DNA of 64,000 nucleotides from Pseudomonas morbosilactucae (GCF_023241715.1 NZ_JALQCW010000004.1:202432-266431), one strand, 5' to 3'. Counted from the stretch's first letter, positions 40,087-47,318 are shown. Notes: generated from the sequence alone by a model not told the origin. A program made the numbers and translations.

Positions 40087-40109
40087 CGGCCCCGTCAGCG
40101 ACTGGGCCG
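40087..40109 (+). promoter_or_regulatory. Leader hairpin of first DUF2790 gene
   Basis: CGGCCC (40087-40092) and GGGCCG (40104-40109) can pair around an 11-base loop, 26 bases before the start codon. The second gene has a different but equally placed hairpin, which suggests that structure rather than sequence is kept. Confidence 0.4.
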
Positions 40110-40135
40110 GATTCAATCGGTATCGGAGAGTACGT

Positions 40136-40398
40136 ATGAAACTGCGCCACATCATGATCACGGGGGCCATGGCCCTCACCGGCTTCAGCCAACTGGCCCT
40201 GGCGGATGTCCAGCCGCTGGAGCCAGTGCCTTATCACTACGGCATGCGTTGCAGATCGACAAGGTGATTTCCATGAGCGAGCAGGACACCCGCCACTGCG
40301 AGGTGATCACCGCTCACATGGAATACATCGACACGGCGGGCGATCGCCAACACATTTCCTATCGCAAGCTGGCCGACGCCTGTCACCAGCAGAATTGA
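40136..40398 (+). pseudogene. DUF2790 small periplasmic protein, frameshifted copy
   Basis: Starts with a signal peptide (residues 1-23, ending LALA) and reaches the family motif VPYHYGM, but the frame breaks at about 40247, where ATG-CGT replaces the expected ATG-CCG-TTG. The uncorrected frame ends at 40267 after 43 residues. Adding one C restores an 87-residue DUF2790 protein ending at 40398 that aligns along its length with the intact copy at 40621. The family is secreted and of unknown function; several P. aeruginosa members respond to metals. A base-calling error is plausible. Confidence 0.8.
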
Positions 40399-40492
40399 AA
40401 TCGCTTCGCGGACGGCTGACCGATGGCCAACACGAGCCTATTGCGCCCGGCCAGCCGGCACTTCGTCGTCCAGTGGGCATCATCAACCCGTG

Positions 40493-40509
40493 CTTAATCG
40501 TCGGTTAAT
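40493..40509 (+). promoter_or_regulatory. PmrA-like direct repeat upstream of second DUF2790 gene
   Basis: CTTAAT-CGTCG-GTTAAT, matching the PmrA/BasR consensus at both half-sites except one base. It ends exactly 112 bp before the ATG at 40621, the same as in the first copy, and is followed after 22 bp by the shared block GGACCGCG (40531-40538). Confidence 0.6.
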
Positions 40510-40573
40510 GCCTGCGTCCAAGAGTGTGATGGACCGCGCTCGCTCAGAATATTCTGATGACCTCCGCGGCGGG

Positions 40574-40593
40574 CCGGGCCCCGATGGGCCCGG
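40574..40593 (+). promoter_or_regulatory. Leader hairpin of second DUF2790 gene
   Basis: Perfect inverted repeat CCGGGCCC-CGAT-GGGCCCGG, 27 bases before the start codon. No T-run follows, so it is not an ordinary terminator; it could stabilise the message or limit ribosome access. Confidence 0.55.
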
Positions 40594-40620
40594 TTGATCG
40601 TTGCCTACCGGAGAACCCTC

Positions 40621-40884
40621 ATGAACCTGTATATCAAACTGATCGGCAGCGCCTGCGCCCTGCTCGCCTTCAGCACCCTGGCCTTGGCCCAAAGCCCTTC
40701 GGCAGCCCCCGTGCCTTATCACTACGGCATGCCGTTGCACGTAGTCCGAGTGGTATCGATGAGCGAACCGGCAACCCAGGAATGCAAAGTGGTCACGGCG
40801 CAAATGGCCTTCGTCGATCCGACCGGCCGGCTGGAAACCATCAGCTACAGCAAGCTTTCGGATGCTTGCTCCACCCAGGATTGA
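40621..40884 (+). CDS. DUF2790 small periplasmic protein
   Basis: An 87-residue protein: signal peptide of about 23 residues (ending TLALA), then the conserved VPYHYGMPLHVVRVVSMSEP, a cysteine in ECKVVT, and a second cysteine in the C-terminal LSDACSTQD. The two cysteines could form a disulfide in the periplasm. DUF2790 has no established function. Ribosome site GGAG lies eight bases before the ATG. It is a tandem paralogue of the frameshifted gene at 40136. Confidence 0.85.
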   Translation: MNLYIKLIGSACALLAFSTLALAQSPSAAPVPYHYGMPLHVVRVVSMSEPATQECKVVTAQMAFVDPTGRLETISYSKLSDACSTQD

Positions 40885-40898
40885 CCCGGAAAAAACGC

Positions 40899-40920
40899 CA
40901 ACGGCGCGACGGCGCCGTTG
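40899..40920 (+). terminator. Terminator-like stem-loop after DUF2790
   Basis: CAACGGCGC-GACG-GCGCCGTTG, a perfect 9-bp stem 15 bases after the stop codon. Only scattered T residues follow, so termination strength is uncertain. Confidence 0.5.
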
Positions 40921-41022
40921 CGTCGCCATTTCCTGACAAGGCTGTGACAATCCAGCGGTATGCCTGTGCCAGAGCCCGGCGTATGCTCTGGCGCTTGTCT
41001 CGAACTGCCATAGGGATTGGCC

Positions 41023-41421
41023 ATGCACGTATCGTTTCGGCGCCTGTCGACCTTCACCGCCCTGCTGTGTTTCGCCCTCGCCCTGGCCTGGGGGCTGGCG
41101 CCACGCTGGTTGCTGGCGTTCTGCAGCGTGGACTTCTATGCCTCCACCGGTTTTGTCGCACGGCGCAGTGCGGTGCTGTTCCTGGGCTTGGGGGTGATGT
41201 TCTTCAGCGCTCGCTCGGCACCCGCCGGGGTGGCCCGGAATGCCTTGAGCAGTGGTTTTATGGTGGGGTGTTTCGGCTTGGCCCTGCTGGGCCTGGGGGA
41301 ATGGCTGAACGGCAATGCCGGGCCAGGCATTTTGCTGGCTGTGGTGGTCGAAGCGGCCCTTGGCCTGGGGTTTCTGCGGGCCAAGGGAACGCGGGACGAA
41401 TGGGCGACGGCGCGGGACTGA
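41023..41421 (+). CDS. Small integral membrane protein of unknown function
   Basis: A 132-residue protein with four predicted membrane helices (about residues 10-30, 45-65, 75-95 and 100-118) and short charged loops. No motif was recognised. The ATG at 41023 is preferred over an in-frame TTG two codons upstream. It is convergent with the DUF1652 gene, 14 bp away, and no operon partner is evident. Confidence 0.65.
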   Translation: MHVSFRRLSTFTALLCFALALAWGLAPRWLLAFCSVDFYASTGFVARRSAVLFLGLGVMFFSARSAPAGVARNALSSGFMVGCFGLALLGLGEWLNGNAGPGILLAVVVEAALGLGFLRAKGTRDEWATARD

Positions 41422-41435
41422 ACCGCCCGCTGCGA

Positions 41436-41699
41436 CTAGTAAGCCCGTTTCAAGGGCACGTCCTGGCTGGGGTTGTGGGCCAGGTCGTAACGCAATTCGG
41501 CAATCAGTTCATTGATGGCGCGGCTGCCGCTGAGGCGGGACGCGTCAATACCGGTGACCATAAGGTCCAGCCGGTCGGTTTGATGGTCGCCAAAGACTTT
41601 CACAGTCATCGACAAATCCGGGCTCAAGGTGCATTGGCAACGTTTGGGTAGAAAACTGCTTTCAATGATGTTGCGTAGTTCCAGGGCAGATAAAAACAT
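41436..41699 (-). CDS. DUF1652 domain-containing protein
   Basis: An 87-residue soluble protein with the DUF1652 pattern: LSALELRNIIESSFLPKRCQC at the start, a central beta segment, and SRAINELIAELRYDLA near the end. The family is widespread in Pseudomonas with no known role. It ends in LKRAY. A ribosome site GGAGAGAG precedes the ATG on the minus strand. Confidence 0.8.
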   Translation of the reverse strand: MFLSALELRNIIESSFLPKRCQCTLSPDLSMTVKVFGDHQTDRLDLMVTGIDASRLSGSRAINELIAELRYDLAHNPSQDVPLKRAY

Positions 41700-42193
41700 G
41701 GCGACTCTCTCCTTTTATTTGAGGCGGCCAATCGTTCAAGGCAAATCGACAACAGTGCGGTGCAGATTTTCAGTTAGAGAACGGGCGCGTTCGAAAGCGG
41801 GTGGCTCCGGTTCGCTTCTTCCATGGAGACCGGGCCACCTCTAAGACTAGGCCCCTTTCCCGCTACCGCTAAATTCTTTTTCGCACTGAGCTGCGCACTT
41901 TTTGTCGTGACTGATCGATGGCCGTTACGGGCTGGGCCTGTCCGCTCGCTGGACGCTTGAAGGGCTTTGCGCGACGCTGCGAAATGCAGGGCTCCACTGT
42001 TCACTGAGCATTAACTGTGCCCACAGGCGACGGACGTTTGGCCCAGGCAAATCGAGACCTGGCCTCGGCGCGGTCGTGCAACTTGCAAAAAGCCGCACCA
42101 CCCGCCTTGCAAAACACCCGACGCAAGGCCGCCGGTTTGCAATGCGCACACGCCCCGGCAAGAATGCGCCGCACACCTCAGCGGAAGACCCGA
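41700..42193. other. Intergenic region upstream of DUF1652 and NIPSNAP genes
   Basis: 494 bp with only short, unconvincing frames. It contains three TTGCAA palindromes at 42083-42088, 42107-42112 and 42137-42142, all within 115 bp of the NIPSNAP start, which may be regulator sites. No RNA gene was recognised. Confidence 0.5.
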
Positions 42194-42499
42194 ATGATTA
42201 CCTGCCACGTCAAATATGTGATCGATCCCTATCAACTGGCCGCGTTCGAGGCCTACTCCCTGGAGTGGATCGAAGTGGTCCAGCGCCTGGGCGGCCTGCA
42301 CCATGGGTATTTCCTGCCTTCGGAAGGCGCCAGCAATATCGCCTACTGCCTGTTCAGTTTTCCCTCATTGGCGGACTACGAAAACTACCGTCGTCTAGCC
42401 TTGAGCGACCCGCAAAGCGTGGCCCTGGTGGCCGCGGTGGTGGAGAAGAAATTCATCCTCAGCTACGAACGCAGCTTCCTGCGCCCCCTGCTGCCCTGA
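42194..42499 (+). CDS. NIPSNAP family protein
   Basis: A 101-residue dimeric alpha/beta-barrel protein. The NIPSNAP pattern is clear: ITCHVKYVIDPYQLAAFEAYSLEWIEVVQRLGGLHHGYFLP at the N-terminus and FPSLADYENYRRLALSDP in the middle. Members are small and of uncertain function, sometimes linked to metabolite or antibiotic stress. The ATG at 42194 is preferred; longer upstream reading has no family similarity. Convergent with the threonine deaminase gene. Confidence 0.85.
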   Translation: MITCHVKYVIDPYQLAAFEAYSLEWIEVVQRLGGLHHGYFLPSEGASNIAYCLFSFPSLADYENYRRLALSDPQSVALVAAVVEKKFILSYERSFLRPLLP

Positions 42500-42528
42500 G
42501 GCATTGGCCGGTGCCTACCGGCCAGCAC

Positions 42529-43551
42529 TTAGAGACTCGGCTCGAGGCGTTTGGCAACCTCGGCCAAGGTGGCGAAATTGATATTGGCGCCAGAGTCGAT
42601 CGCCACCAGGGTTTGCCCCCGGGCGCCGGTGCTGGCCACATATTGCTGAATGCCCGCCACCGCCAACGCCCCCGAAGGCTCGGTGATGGAACGGGTGTCG
42701 TCGTAGATCGCCTTGATGGCCGTGCACAGGTCGTCGTTGCTGACCGTCAGCACCTGATCCACGTGATGGCGACAAATCTCAAAACAATGGGCCCCGACCT
42801 GAGCCACTGCGACCCCATCGGCAAAGGTCCCGACCTCGGGCAGCAGCACCCGCTCGCCGGCTTTCAGGGCTTGCTGCAGGCAGTTGGAGTGTTCGGATTC
42901 GACACCGATGATGCGCACCTCCGGACGCAGGTATTTGACGTAGGCGGCGATACCGGCGATCAGCCCGCCACCGCCTACCGGCACGAAGATCGCGTCCAGG
43001 CGCCCCGGTTGCTGACGCAGGATTTCCATGGCCACGGTGCCCTGCCCGGCAATCACCTCGGGGTCGTCAAACGGTGAGACGAAGGTCTGGCCATTGTGCT
43101 GGGCCAACGCCAGGGCATGGGCCAGGGCAAAGGGGAAGCTCTCGCCATGCAGCAGCACTTCGGCGTCCCGGCTGCGCACGCCCTGTACCTTGAGCTCAGG
43201 CGTGCTGCGGGGCATGACGATGGTTGCCTTGATGCCCAACTCGCGGGCGGCCAGCGCTACGCCCTGGGCGTGGTTGCCCGCAGACGCTGTGATCACCCCG
43301 CGTTGCCGCTGCGCTTCACTGAGCTGTACCAATCGGTTATAGGCGCCGCGCACCTTGAAGGAAAAGGTCGGCTGCAGGTCCTCGCGCTTGAGCAACACCT
43401 GATTGCCCAGGGCCGCCGAGAGGCCCGGCGCGCCCTGCAATGGCGTGTGCACGGCCAGGTCATAGACCGGTGCCGCGAGGATTTTTTTCACGTAGTGCTC
43501 CAGCAACCCGAGATCGGGCGCGGAGGAAGTACAGCGGCTGGCGGTGGGCAT
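42529..43551 (-). CDS. Threonine dehydratase (deaminase), short form without C-terminal ACT domain
   Basis: A 340-residue PLP enzyme that converts threonine to 2-oxobutyrate and ammonia. K66 in PTFSFKVRGAYN is the PLP lysine, SAGNHAQGVA the substrate loop and PVGGGGLIAGIA the phosphate-binding glycine loop. It ends after the catalytic domain, so it lacks the isoleucine-binding domains of the 500-residue biosynthetic IlvA and is nearer to catabolic TdcB or a second ilvA paralogue. A leader peptide gene and attenuator lie upstream (43590-43697). The start at 43551 follows a ribosome site; 83 longer in-frame residues overlap the leader. Confidence 0.9.
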   Translation of the reverse strand: MPTASRCTSSAPDLGLLEHYVKKILAAPVYDLAVHTPLQGAPGLSAALGNQVLLKREDLQPTFSFKVRGAYNRLVQLSEAQRQRGVITASAGNHAQGVALAARELGIKATIVMPRSTPELKVQGVRSRDAEVLLHGESFPFALAHALALAQHNGQTFVSPFDDPEVIAGQGTVAMEILRQQPGRLDAIFVPVGGGGLIAGIAAYVKYLRPEVRIIGVESEHSNCLQQALKAGERVLLPEVGTFADGVAVAQVGAHCFEICRHHVDQVLTVSNDDLCTAIKAIYDDTRSITEPSGALAVAGIQQYVASTGARGQTLVAIDSGANINFATLAEVAKRLEPSL

Positions 43552-43589
43552 GGGTCTCTCCTGGCGGTGTTCGGTGCCCGGGAGACAGA

Positions 43590-43657
43590 GAGAAAAAACC
43601 CGCCTCCAGGGCGGGTTGGGTGCAGTCGTCAGCAAGCCCGCCAATGAGTCATGGCGG
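43590..43657 (-). promoter_or_regulatory. Transcription attenuator of the threonine deaminase gene
   Basis: On the minus strand four segments can pair in alternatives. Segment 1 is CCGCC (43657-43653), segment 2 GGCGGG (43642-43637), segment 3 AACCCGCC (43617-43610) and segment 4 GGCGGGTT (43604-43597), followed by six T. 3:4 is a rho-independent terminator 40 bases before the structural gene; 2:3 is an antiterminator; 1:2 blocks the antiterminator. Segment 1 begins directly after the Ile-Ile-Thr codons of the leader peptide. Confidence 0.8.
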
Positions 43658-43697
43658 TAATAATGCTTGGCTGGGAACGGAATGCGGGGGAAGTCAT
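43629..43697 (-). CDS. Leader peptide with tandem Ile-Ile-Thr control codons
   Basis: A 22-codon frame, ATG at 43697 and TGA at 43629. It contains Ile12-Ile13-Thr14 (ATT ATT ACC) and Thr2 and Thr17, i.e. the product amino acid of the pathway and the enzyme substrate. A ribosome stalled at the Ile/Thr codons would free segment 2 to form the antiterminator. No Shine-Dalgarno sequence is visible; the promoter places the transcript start at or next to the ATG, so it may be translated as a leaderless message. Confidence 0.65.
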   Translation of the reverse strand: MTSPAFRSQPSIITAMTHWRAC

Positions 43698-43704
43698 GGG
43701 GCGA

Positions 43705-43733
43705 AATTAACCGCGTCGCCCCCGAGGCGTCAA
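43705..43733 (-). promoter_or_regulatory. Sigma70-type promoter of the threonine deaminase transcript
   Basis: On the minus strand TTGACG (43733-43728) and TTAATT (43710-43705) are separated by 17 bp. The -10 ends seven bases before the leader-peptide ATG, so the start site should fall on or beside that ATG. Confidence 0.55.
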
Positions 43734-43765
43734 GACCGCGTGCCACACGGAGGCTCTTGGCGATC

Positions 43766-43795
43766 AATATACGAAACATATATGATTCGTATATT
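43766..43795. promoter_or_regulatory. 30-bp palindromic operator before the ParD-like gene
   Basis: AATATACGAA (43766-43775) and TTCGTATATT (43786-43795) are perfect inverted repeats around a CATATATG core; 28 of 30 positions are symmetric. It lies 20 bp upstream of the ParD-like ATG and is AT-rich against a GC-rich background. This is the expected form of an autoregulatory site for a ribbon-helix-helix antitoxin. Confidence 0.75.
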
Positions 43796-43814
43796 TCCAA
43801 CCAAGGGCAGCCCC

Positions 43815-44018
43815 ATGGGTATCGTCAAGATTTCAGACCAATTGCATGAACAGATCCGCATGGCCAGCGCCACCATGGATCGCTCGATCAACGCCCAGGC
43901 CGAGTTCTGGATCAAGATCGGCCTGCTGGCCGAGCTCAATCCGCACCTGGCCTACAACGACCTGATCCACAAACTGTTGCTGAACAAGAGCGACCTCATC
44001 AGAGGGCACACCGCATGA
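43815..44018 (+). CDS. ParD-like antitoxin family protein
   Basis: A 67-residue protein of the ParD-like antitoxin type (PF11903-like, from memory): GIVKISDQLHEQIRMASATMDRSINAQAEFWIKIG resembles a ribbon-helix-helix, with an N-terminal beta strand (VKIS) and the two helices after it. The start at 43815 lies 20 bp after the large palindrome. No ParE or RelE-type toxin follows; instead its last codons overlap the ATG of a methionine aminopeptidase by four bases (ATGA), so the two are translationally coupled. Confidence 0.75.
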   Translation: MGIVKISDQLHEQIRMASATMDRSINAQAEFWIKIGLLAELNPHLAYNDLIHKLLLNKSDLIRGHTA

Positions 44019-44779
44019 GCCAGGCGCTGATCAAGACCCCGGAACAACTGGCGCTGATGCGTGAATCAGGGCGCCTGCTGGGCAAAGTGTTCGACTTTCT
44101 CGACGGTTTTGTCGCCGCCGGGCAATCGACCCTGGAACTGGACACCGCGGTGGAACGCTTGATCCGCCAGGACCTGGCCGCACGCCCGGCGAGCAAAGGC
44201 CAGTACGACTACCCCTACTGCATCAACACCTCGATCAATGAAGTGGTGTGCCACGGCATGCCCGATGCCCAGGCGATCCTCAAGGAGGGCGACATCGTCA
44301 ATATCGACATCACCCTGGAGAAGAACGGCTTTATCGCCGACTCCAGCAAGATGTACCTGATCGGCCCGGTCGCCCCCAAGGCCCAGCGCCTGGTGGAGAT
44401 CACCTTCGAGGCCATCTGGGCCGGGATCAAGGTGGTCAGACCCGGTGCGCGCCTGGGGGATATCGGCCATGCCATTCAGAGCCTGGCGCAGAGCAACGGC
44501 TACAGCGTGGTGCGCGAGTACTGCGGCCACGGCATCGGCCGGCAAATGCACGAAGAACCACAGATTCTGCACTTCGGCCGCCCCGGCACCGGCCTGGAAC
44601 TGCGCGAAGGCATGGTCTTCACCATCGAGCCGATGCTCAACCAGGGTTCGGCGCGTACCCGTGGCCTCAAGGACGGCTGGACCGTGGTCACTCGCGACAA
44701 CAGCCTCTCGGCCCAATGGGAGCACACCGTTGCCGTGACCCGCGACGGCTTCGAAGTGCTCACCCTGCAGACGCCGTGA
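44015..44779 (+). CDS. Type I methionine aminopeptidase, paralogue linked to ParD-like protein
   Basis: A 254-residue pita-bread enzyme that removes the initiator methionine. All metal ligands are intact: D98, D109, H172, E205 and E236, with the substrate histidine H80 (VCHGMP). It should be catalytically active. The main cellular map gene is normally beside rpsB, so this is an extra copy. Coupling to an antitoxin-like gene under a palindromic operator suggests control by its partner, or a role as toxin-like component; both are inference. Confidence 0.88.
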   Translation: MSQALIKTPEQLALMRESGRLLGKVFDFLDGFVAAGQSTLELDTAVERLIRQDLAARPASKGQYDYPYCINTSINEVVCHGMPDAQAILKEGDIVNIDITLEKNGFIADSSKMYLIGPVAPKAQRLVEITFEAIWAGIKVVRPGARLGDIGHAIQSLAQSNGYSVVREYCGHGIGRQMHEEPQILHFGRPGTGLELREGMVFTIEPMLNQGSARTRGLKDGWTVVTRDNSLSAQWEHTVAVTRDGFEVLTLQTP

Positions 44780-44782
44780 CCC

Positions 44783-45724
44783 TCAGCCAGCCTTGGCACT
44801 GGCACCGGCCAGGCGCCGCAGACCGAGAACCATCCCCCCTGCCCCCACCAGCATCGTCAGCAGAAACAGCGGGTAAGACACCCACCACGGGATGCCCGCC
44901 GTCATCATGCTGAACTCCGACATGCCGCCGATGCTGGCGATCAGGTTCAGCGGCAGGAATACCACGTTGATCAGCGTCAGTTTGCGCAACAGCTTGTTCA
45001 TGTTGTTGTTCATCAGGTTGCCCCGGGCGTCGATCAGCCCGGAAAACACCGTGGAGTAGATTTCCGCCTGTTTGTAGCACTGGTTGTTTTCAATGATCAG
45101 GTCGTCGATCAGGCCCAGGGCTTCGCTGCCGAAATGCTCTTTTTCGGCATGATTGCGCAGGCGGCTCAAGACCGCGCCGTTGCTGTGCAGGGCATTGAGG
45201 TAATAGATCAGGCTCTCGCTGAGGTTGAACATCTGCACCAGGTGGCGATTTTCCATCGAGGCGTTGAATTGCTGCTGCAACTCCCGGGCGACCAGCTTGA
45301 TCACCTTGAGGTGCCCCAGGTAGTGGTGAATGTTGTTGAGCAGCAAGTCGAGTAACACATCCAGCGGCGTATTCAGGGCCTGACGCGCGCCGAGGCCGTG
45401 CAGTTGGCTGTCATCGGTGGCGATCACCAACAGGCGCTGGGGCGAGAACAGCAAACCGCAGGACGCCACTTCAAATGACAGGCTGCCGCCGCCGGAATAA
45501 TTCTCCGGGCGCTTCCAGATCAGGAACAGGTTGTCCGGGTGAAACTCGATGCGCGACACCTCGTCCGGGTCCAGGGCCGACGCCAGGGCGTGCTCGTCGA
45601 GCTTGAAATCGCTGCGCAGCAGATCGCGCTCGGCGGCGTCCGGGGCACTGAACAACAAGACCTCGGCGTCCTGCTGCGGTGCCGGTTGCAAAGCGCCATG
45701 ACGCAGGTGATAGCTCTGGATCAT
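44783..45724 (-). CDS. CorA-family divalent metal transporter, GMS variant
   Basis: A 313-residue protein with the CorA layout: a long cytoplasmic N-terminal domain rich in helices and two C-terminal membrane helices (about residues 248-272 and 282-303). The usual GMN signature at the pore mouth is replaced by GGMSEF. The family transports Mg2+, Co2+ or Zn2+; the change of Asn to Ser may alter selectivity or direction. The start at 45724 (IQSYHLRHG) is preferred over 45775. It is seven bases downstream of the ATP-grasp gene on the same strand. Confidence 0.8.
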   Translation of the reverse strand: MIQSYHLRHGALQPAPQQDAEVLLFSAPDAAERDLLRSDFKLDEHALASALDPDEVSRIEFHPDNLFLIWKRPENYSGGGSLSFEVASCGLLFSPQRLLVIATDDSQLHGLGARQALNTPLDVLLDLLLNNIHHYLGHLKVIKLVARELQQQFNASMENRHLVQMFNLSESLIYYLNALHSNGAVLSRLRNHAEKEHFGSEALGLIDDLIIENNQCYKQAEIYSTVFSGLIDARGNLMNNNMNKLLRKLTLINVVFLPLNLIASIGGMSEFSMMTAGIPWWVSYPLFLLTMLVGAGGMVLGLRRLAGASAKAG

Positions 45725-45731
45725 GGGCAGT

Positions 45732-47318
45732 TCACCAGGCTTGCCCGCGACGCTTGAGTTCCAGGCGACGGACAAATTCTTCGAGGATCAGGGCATACAA
45801 ATCGTCTTGCAGGTAGGCATCTTCAATGCCGGCGTCCAGGTTGGGGTTGTCATTGACCTCAATGACCACCACCTGCTCGCCGGACTGCTTGAGGTCTACG
45901 CCGTACAGGCCGTCGCCAATCAGGTTGGCGGTTTTCACCGCCAGCTCCACCACTGCCCGCGGCGCCTCGTGGACCGCCAGCGTGCGGCATTCACCGTTGA
46001 TGTCCTGGCCTTGGGCCTTGTGGTTGTAGATCTGCCAATGGCCTTTGGACATAAAGTACTGGCAGGCAAAGATCGGCTTGCGATTGAGCACACCGATGCG
46101 CCAGTCGTACTCGGTGTAGAAAAACTCCTGGGCAAGCAACAGCACCGAATGTTCGAACAACTCGGCAGTGGCCTGCAGTAACGCCTCCTGGCTTTCCACC
46201 TTGATCACCCCGCGGGAGAAACAGCCATCGGGGATTTTCAGCACCAAGGGGAAACCCAGGCGCTCCCCCACTCGCTCAAAATCCTCCGGTCGTTCCTTGT
46301 AGAGGATCTCGGTGGCGGGCATGCCCAGTTGATGGCTGTTGAGCAGGTCCGTCAGGTAGACCTTGTTGGTGCAACGCAGGATCGAAGTGGAGTCGTCCAT
46401 CACCACCAGGCCCTCGCTCTCGGCCTTCTTGGCAAAGCGGTAGGTGTGGTTGTCGACGCTGGTGGTTTCGCGGATCAGCAAGGCGTCGTATTCGGCCAGG
46501 CGCGAGTAGTCTTTTTTCTCGATCAGTTCGACATCGATGCCCAGGCGCTGCCCCACACGGATAAACCCCTCCAGCGCCCCGGGGTTGGACGGCGGAAACT
46601 TTTCCTGGGGGTCATGAAGAATCGCCAGGTCATAGCGGGCCAAGCGCCGGGAACGCGGCTGGCGCCAGATCTTGCGACTGAAACTGTCCAGGGAGTGGGC
46701 AAATTGATCTTCCTGATCTTCACGCAACTTATGCAAGGCCCCGGACTTGACCCCGTCGATGTGCCAACCGTTAGTGCGTTTGAAGTCAACTAACAAGATC
46801 GGACAGGGAAACAGTTCGAACAACTGGCGAGCCAGATCCTGCAGGGGTTCAATATGGGTCTTGCCAAAATACAGGGTCAGGGTAAAGCCTTCAGTGTCGC
46901 TGTAAAGGTGATGGCTCAACGCACTTTCCAGGGTTTTATCAAGGTCATCCAGTACCAGCCCGTAGAGGGCTTTGCGGGTCAGTTCGCTGATGGTCCGCAC
47001 CGAAGGAATCACCTTGTGCCCACGGGCTTCGGCCAGCAGCGAGCAGTAATACCCGTGGCCCAGGTACTTGTAGCTGCGGCACAGGTTAATCACCTGGACC
47101 CGTTTACCAGCAACGTTTTCCGGGGGATTCTCCAGGTATTCCTGAGCACTGAGCATGCTGTCGCTGGGAAAGTAAGACGCCCAATCTTCCTTGCGCTCGA
47201 CAATAATCAACCATTGATTGGAGGCACTTCCCGGCGTGGAAAAATAGTCGCGGGTGGTGATTGTTTCCGAGACAATTTGCTCTGATACTTCGCGCCAATG
47301 ACCTTGTACCGCTGACAT
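45732..47318 (-). CDS. RimK-like ATP-grasp ligase with N-terminal extension
   Basis: A 528-residue protein. Residues about 300-520 form an ATP-grasp domain of the RimK type: NKVYLTDLL, PLVLKIPDGCFSRGVIKV, FYTEYDWRIGVLNRKPIFACQY and the metal-binding VVVIEVNDNPNLDAG. The N-terminal 280 residues include a RimK-N-like segment (YDLAILHDPQEKFPPSNP) and a unique domain (INLCRSYKYLGHGYYCSLLAEARGHK). Such proteins form peptide or isopeptide bonds. It is divergent from the GNAT-peptidase gene by 92 bp. The substrate is unknown. Confidence 0.82.
   Translation of the reverse strand: MSAVQGHWREVSEQIVSETITTRDYFSTPGSASNQWLIIVERKEDWASYFPSDSMLSAQEYLENPPENVAGKRVQVINLCRSYKYLGHGYYCSLLAEARGHKVIPSVRTISELTRKALYGLVLDDLDKTLESALSHHLYSDTEGFTLTLYFGKTHIEPLQDLARQLFELFPCPILLVDFKRTNGWHIDGVKSGALHKLREDQEDQFAHSLDSFSRKIWRQPRSRRLARYDLAILHDPQEKFPPSNPGALEGFIRVGQRLGIDVELIEKKDYSRLAEYDALLIRETTSVDNHTYRFAKKAESEGLVVMDDSTSILRCTNKVYLTDLLNSHQLGMPATEILYKERPEDFERVGERLGFPLVLKIPDGCFSRGVIKVESQEALLQATAELFEHSVLLLAQEFFYTEYDWRIGVLNRKPIFACQYFMSKGHWQIYNHKAQGQDINGECRTLAVHEAPRAVVELAVKTANLIGDGLYGVDLKQSGEQVVVIEVNDNPNLDAGIEDAYLQDDLYALILEEFVRRLELKRRGQAW

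Larger units (their letters stand above)
39807..40135. other. Intergenic region between mtlZ and the first DUF2790 gene
   Basis: 329 bp. It holds a hairpin after mtlZ (39915-39934), then a PmrA-like box, a conserved GGACCGCG block at 40046-40053 and a leader hairpin, all described separately. No additional gene is visible. Confidence 0.6.

Noticed and set aside
41774..42004. 76-residue minus-strand frame in the DUF1652-NIPSNAP gap
   Set aside because: No ribosome site or codon bias, and no similarity to a known family.
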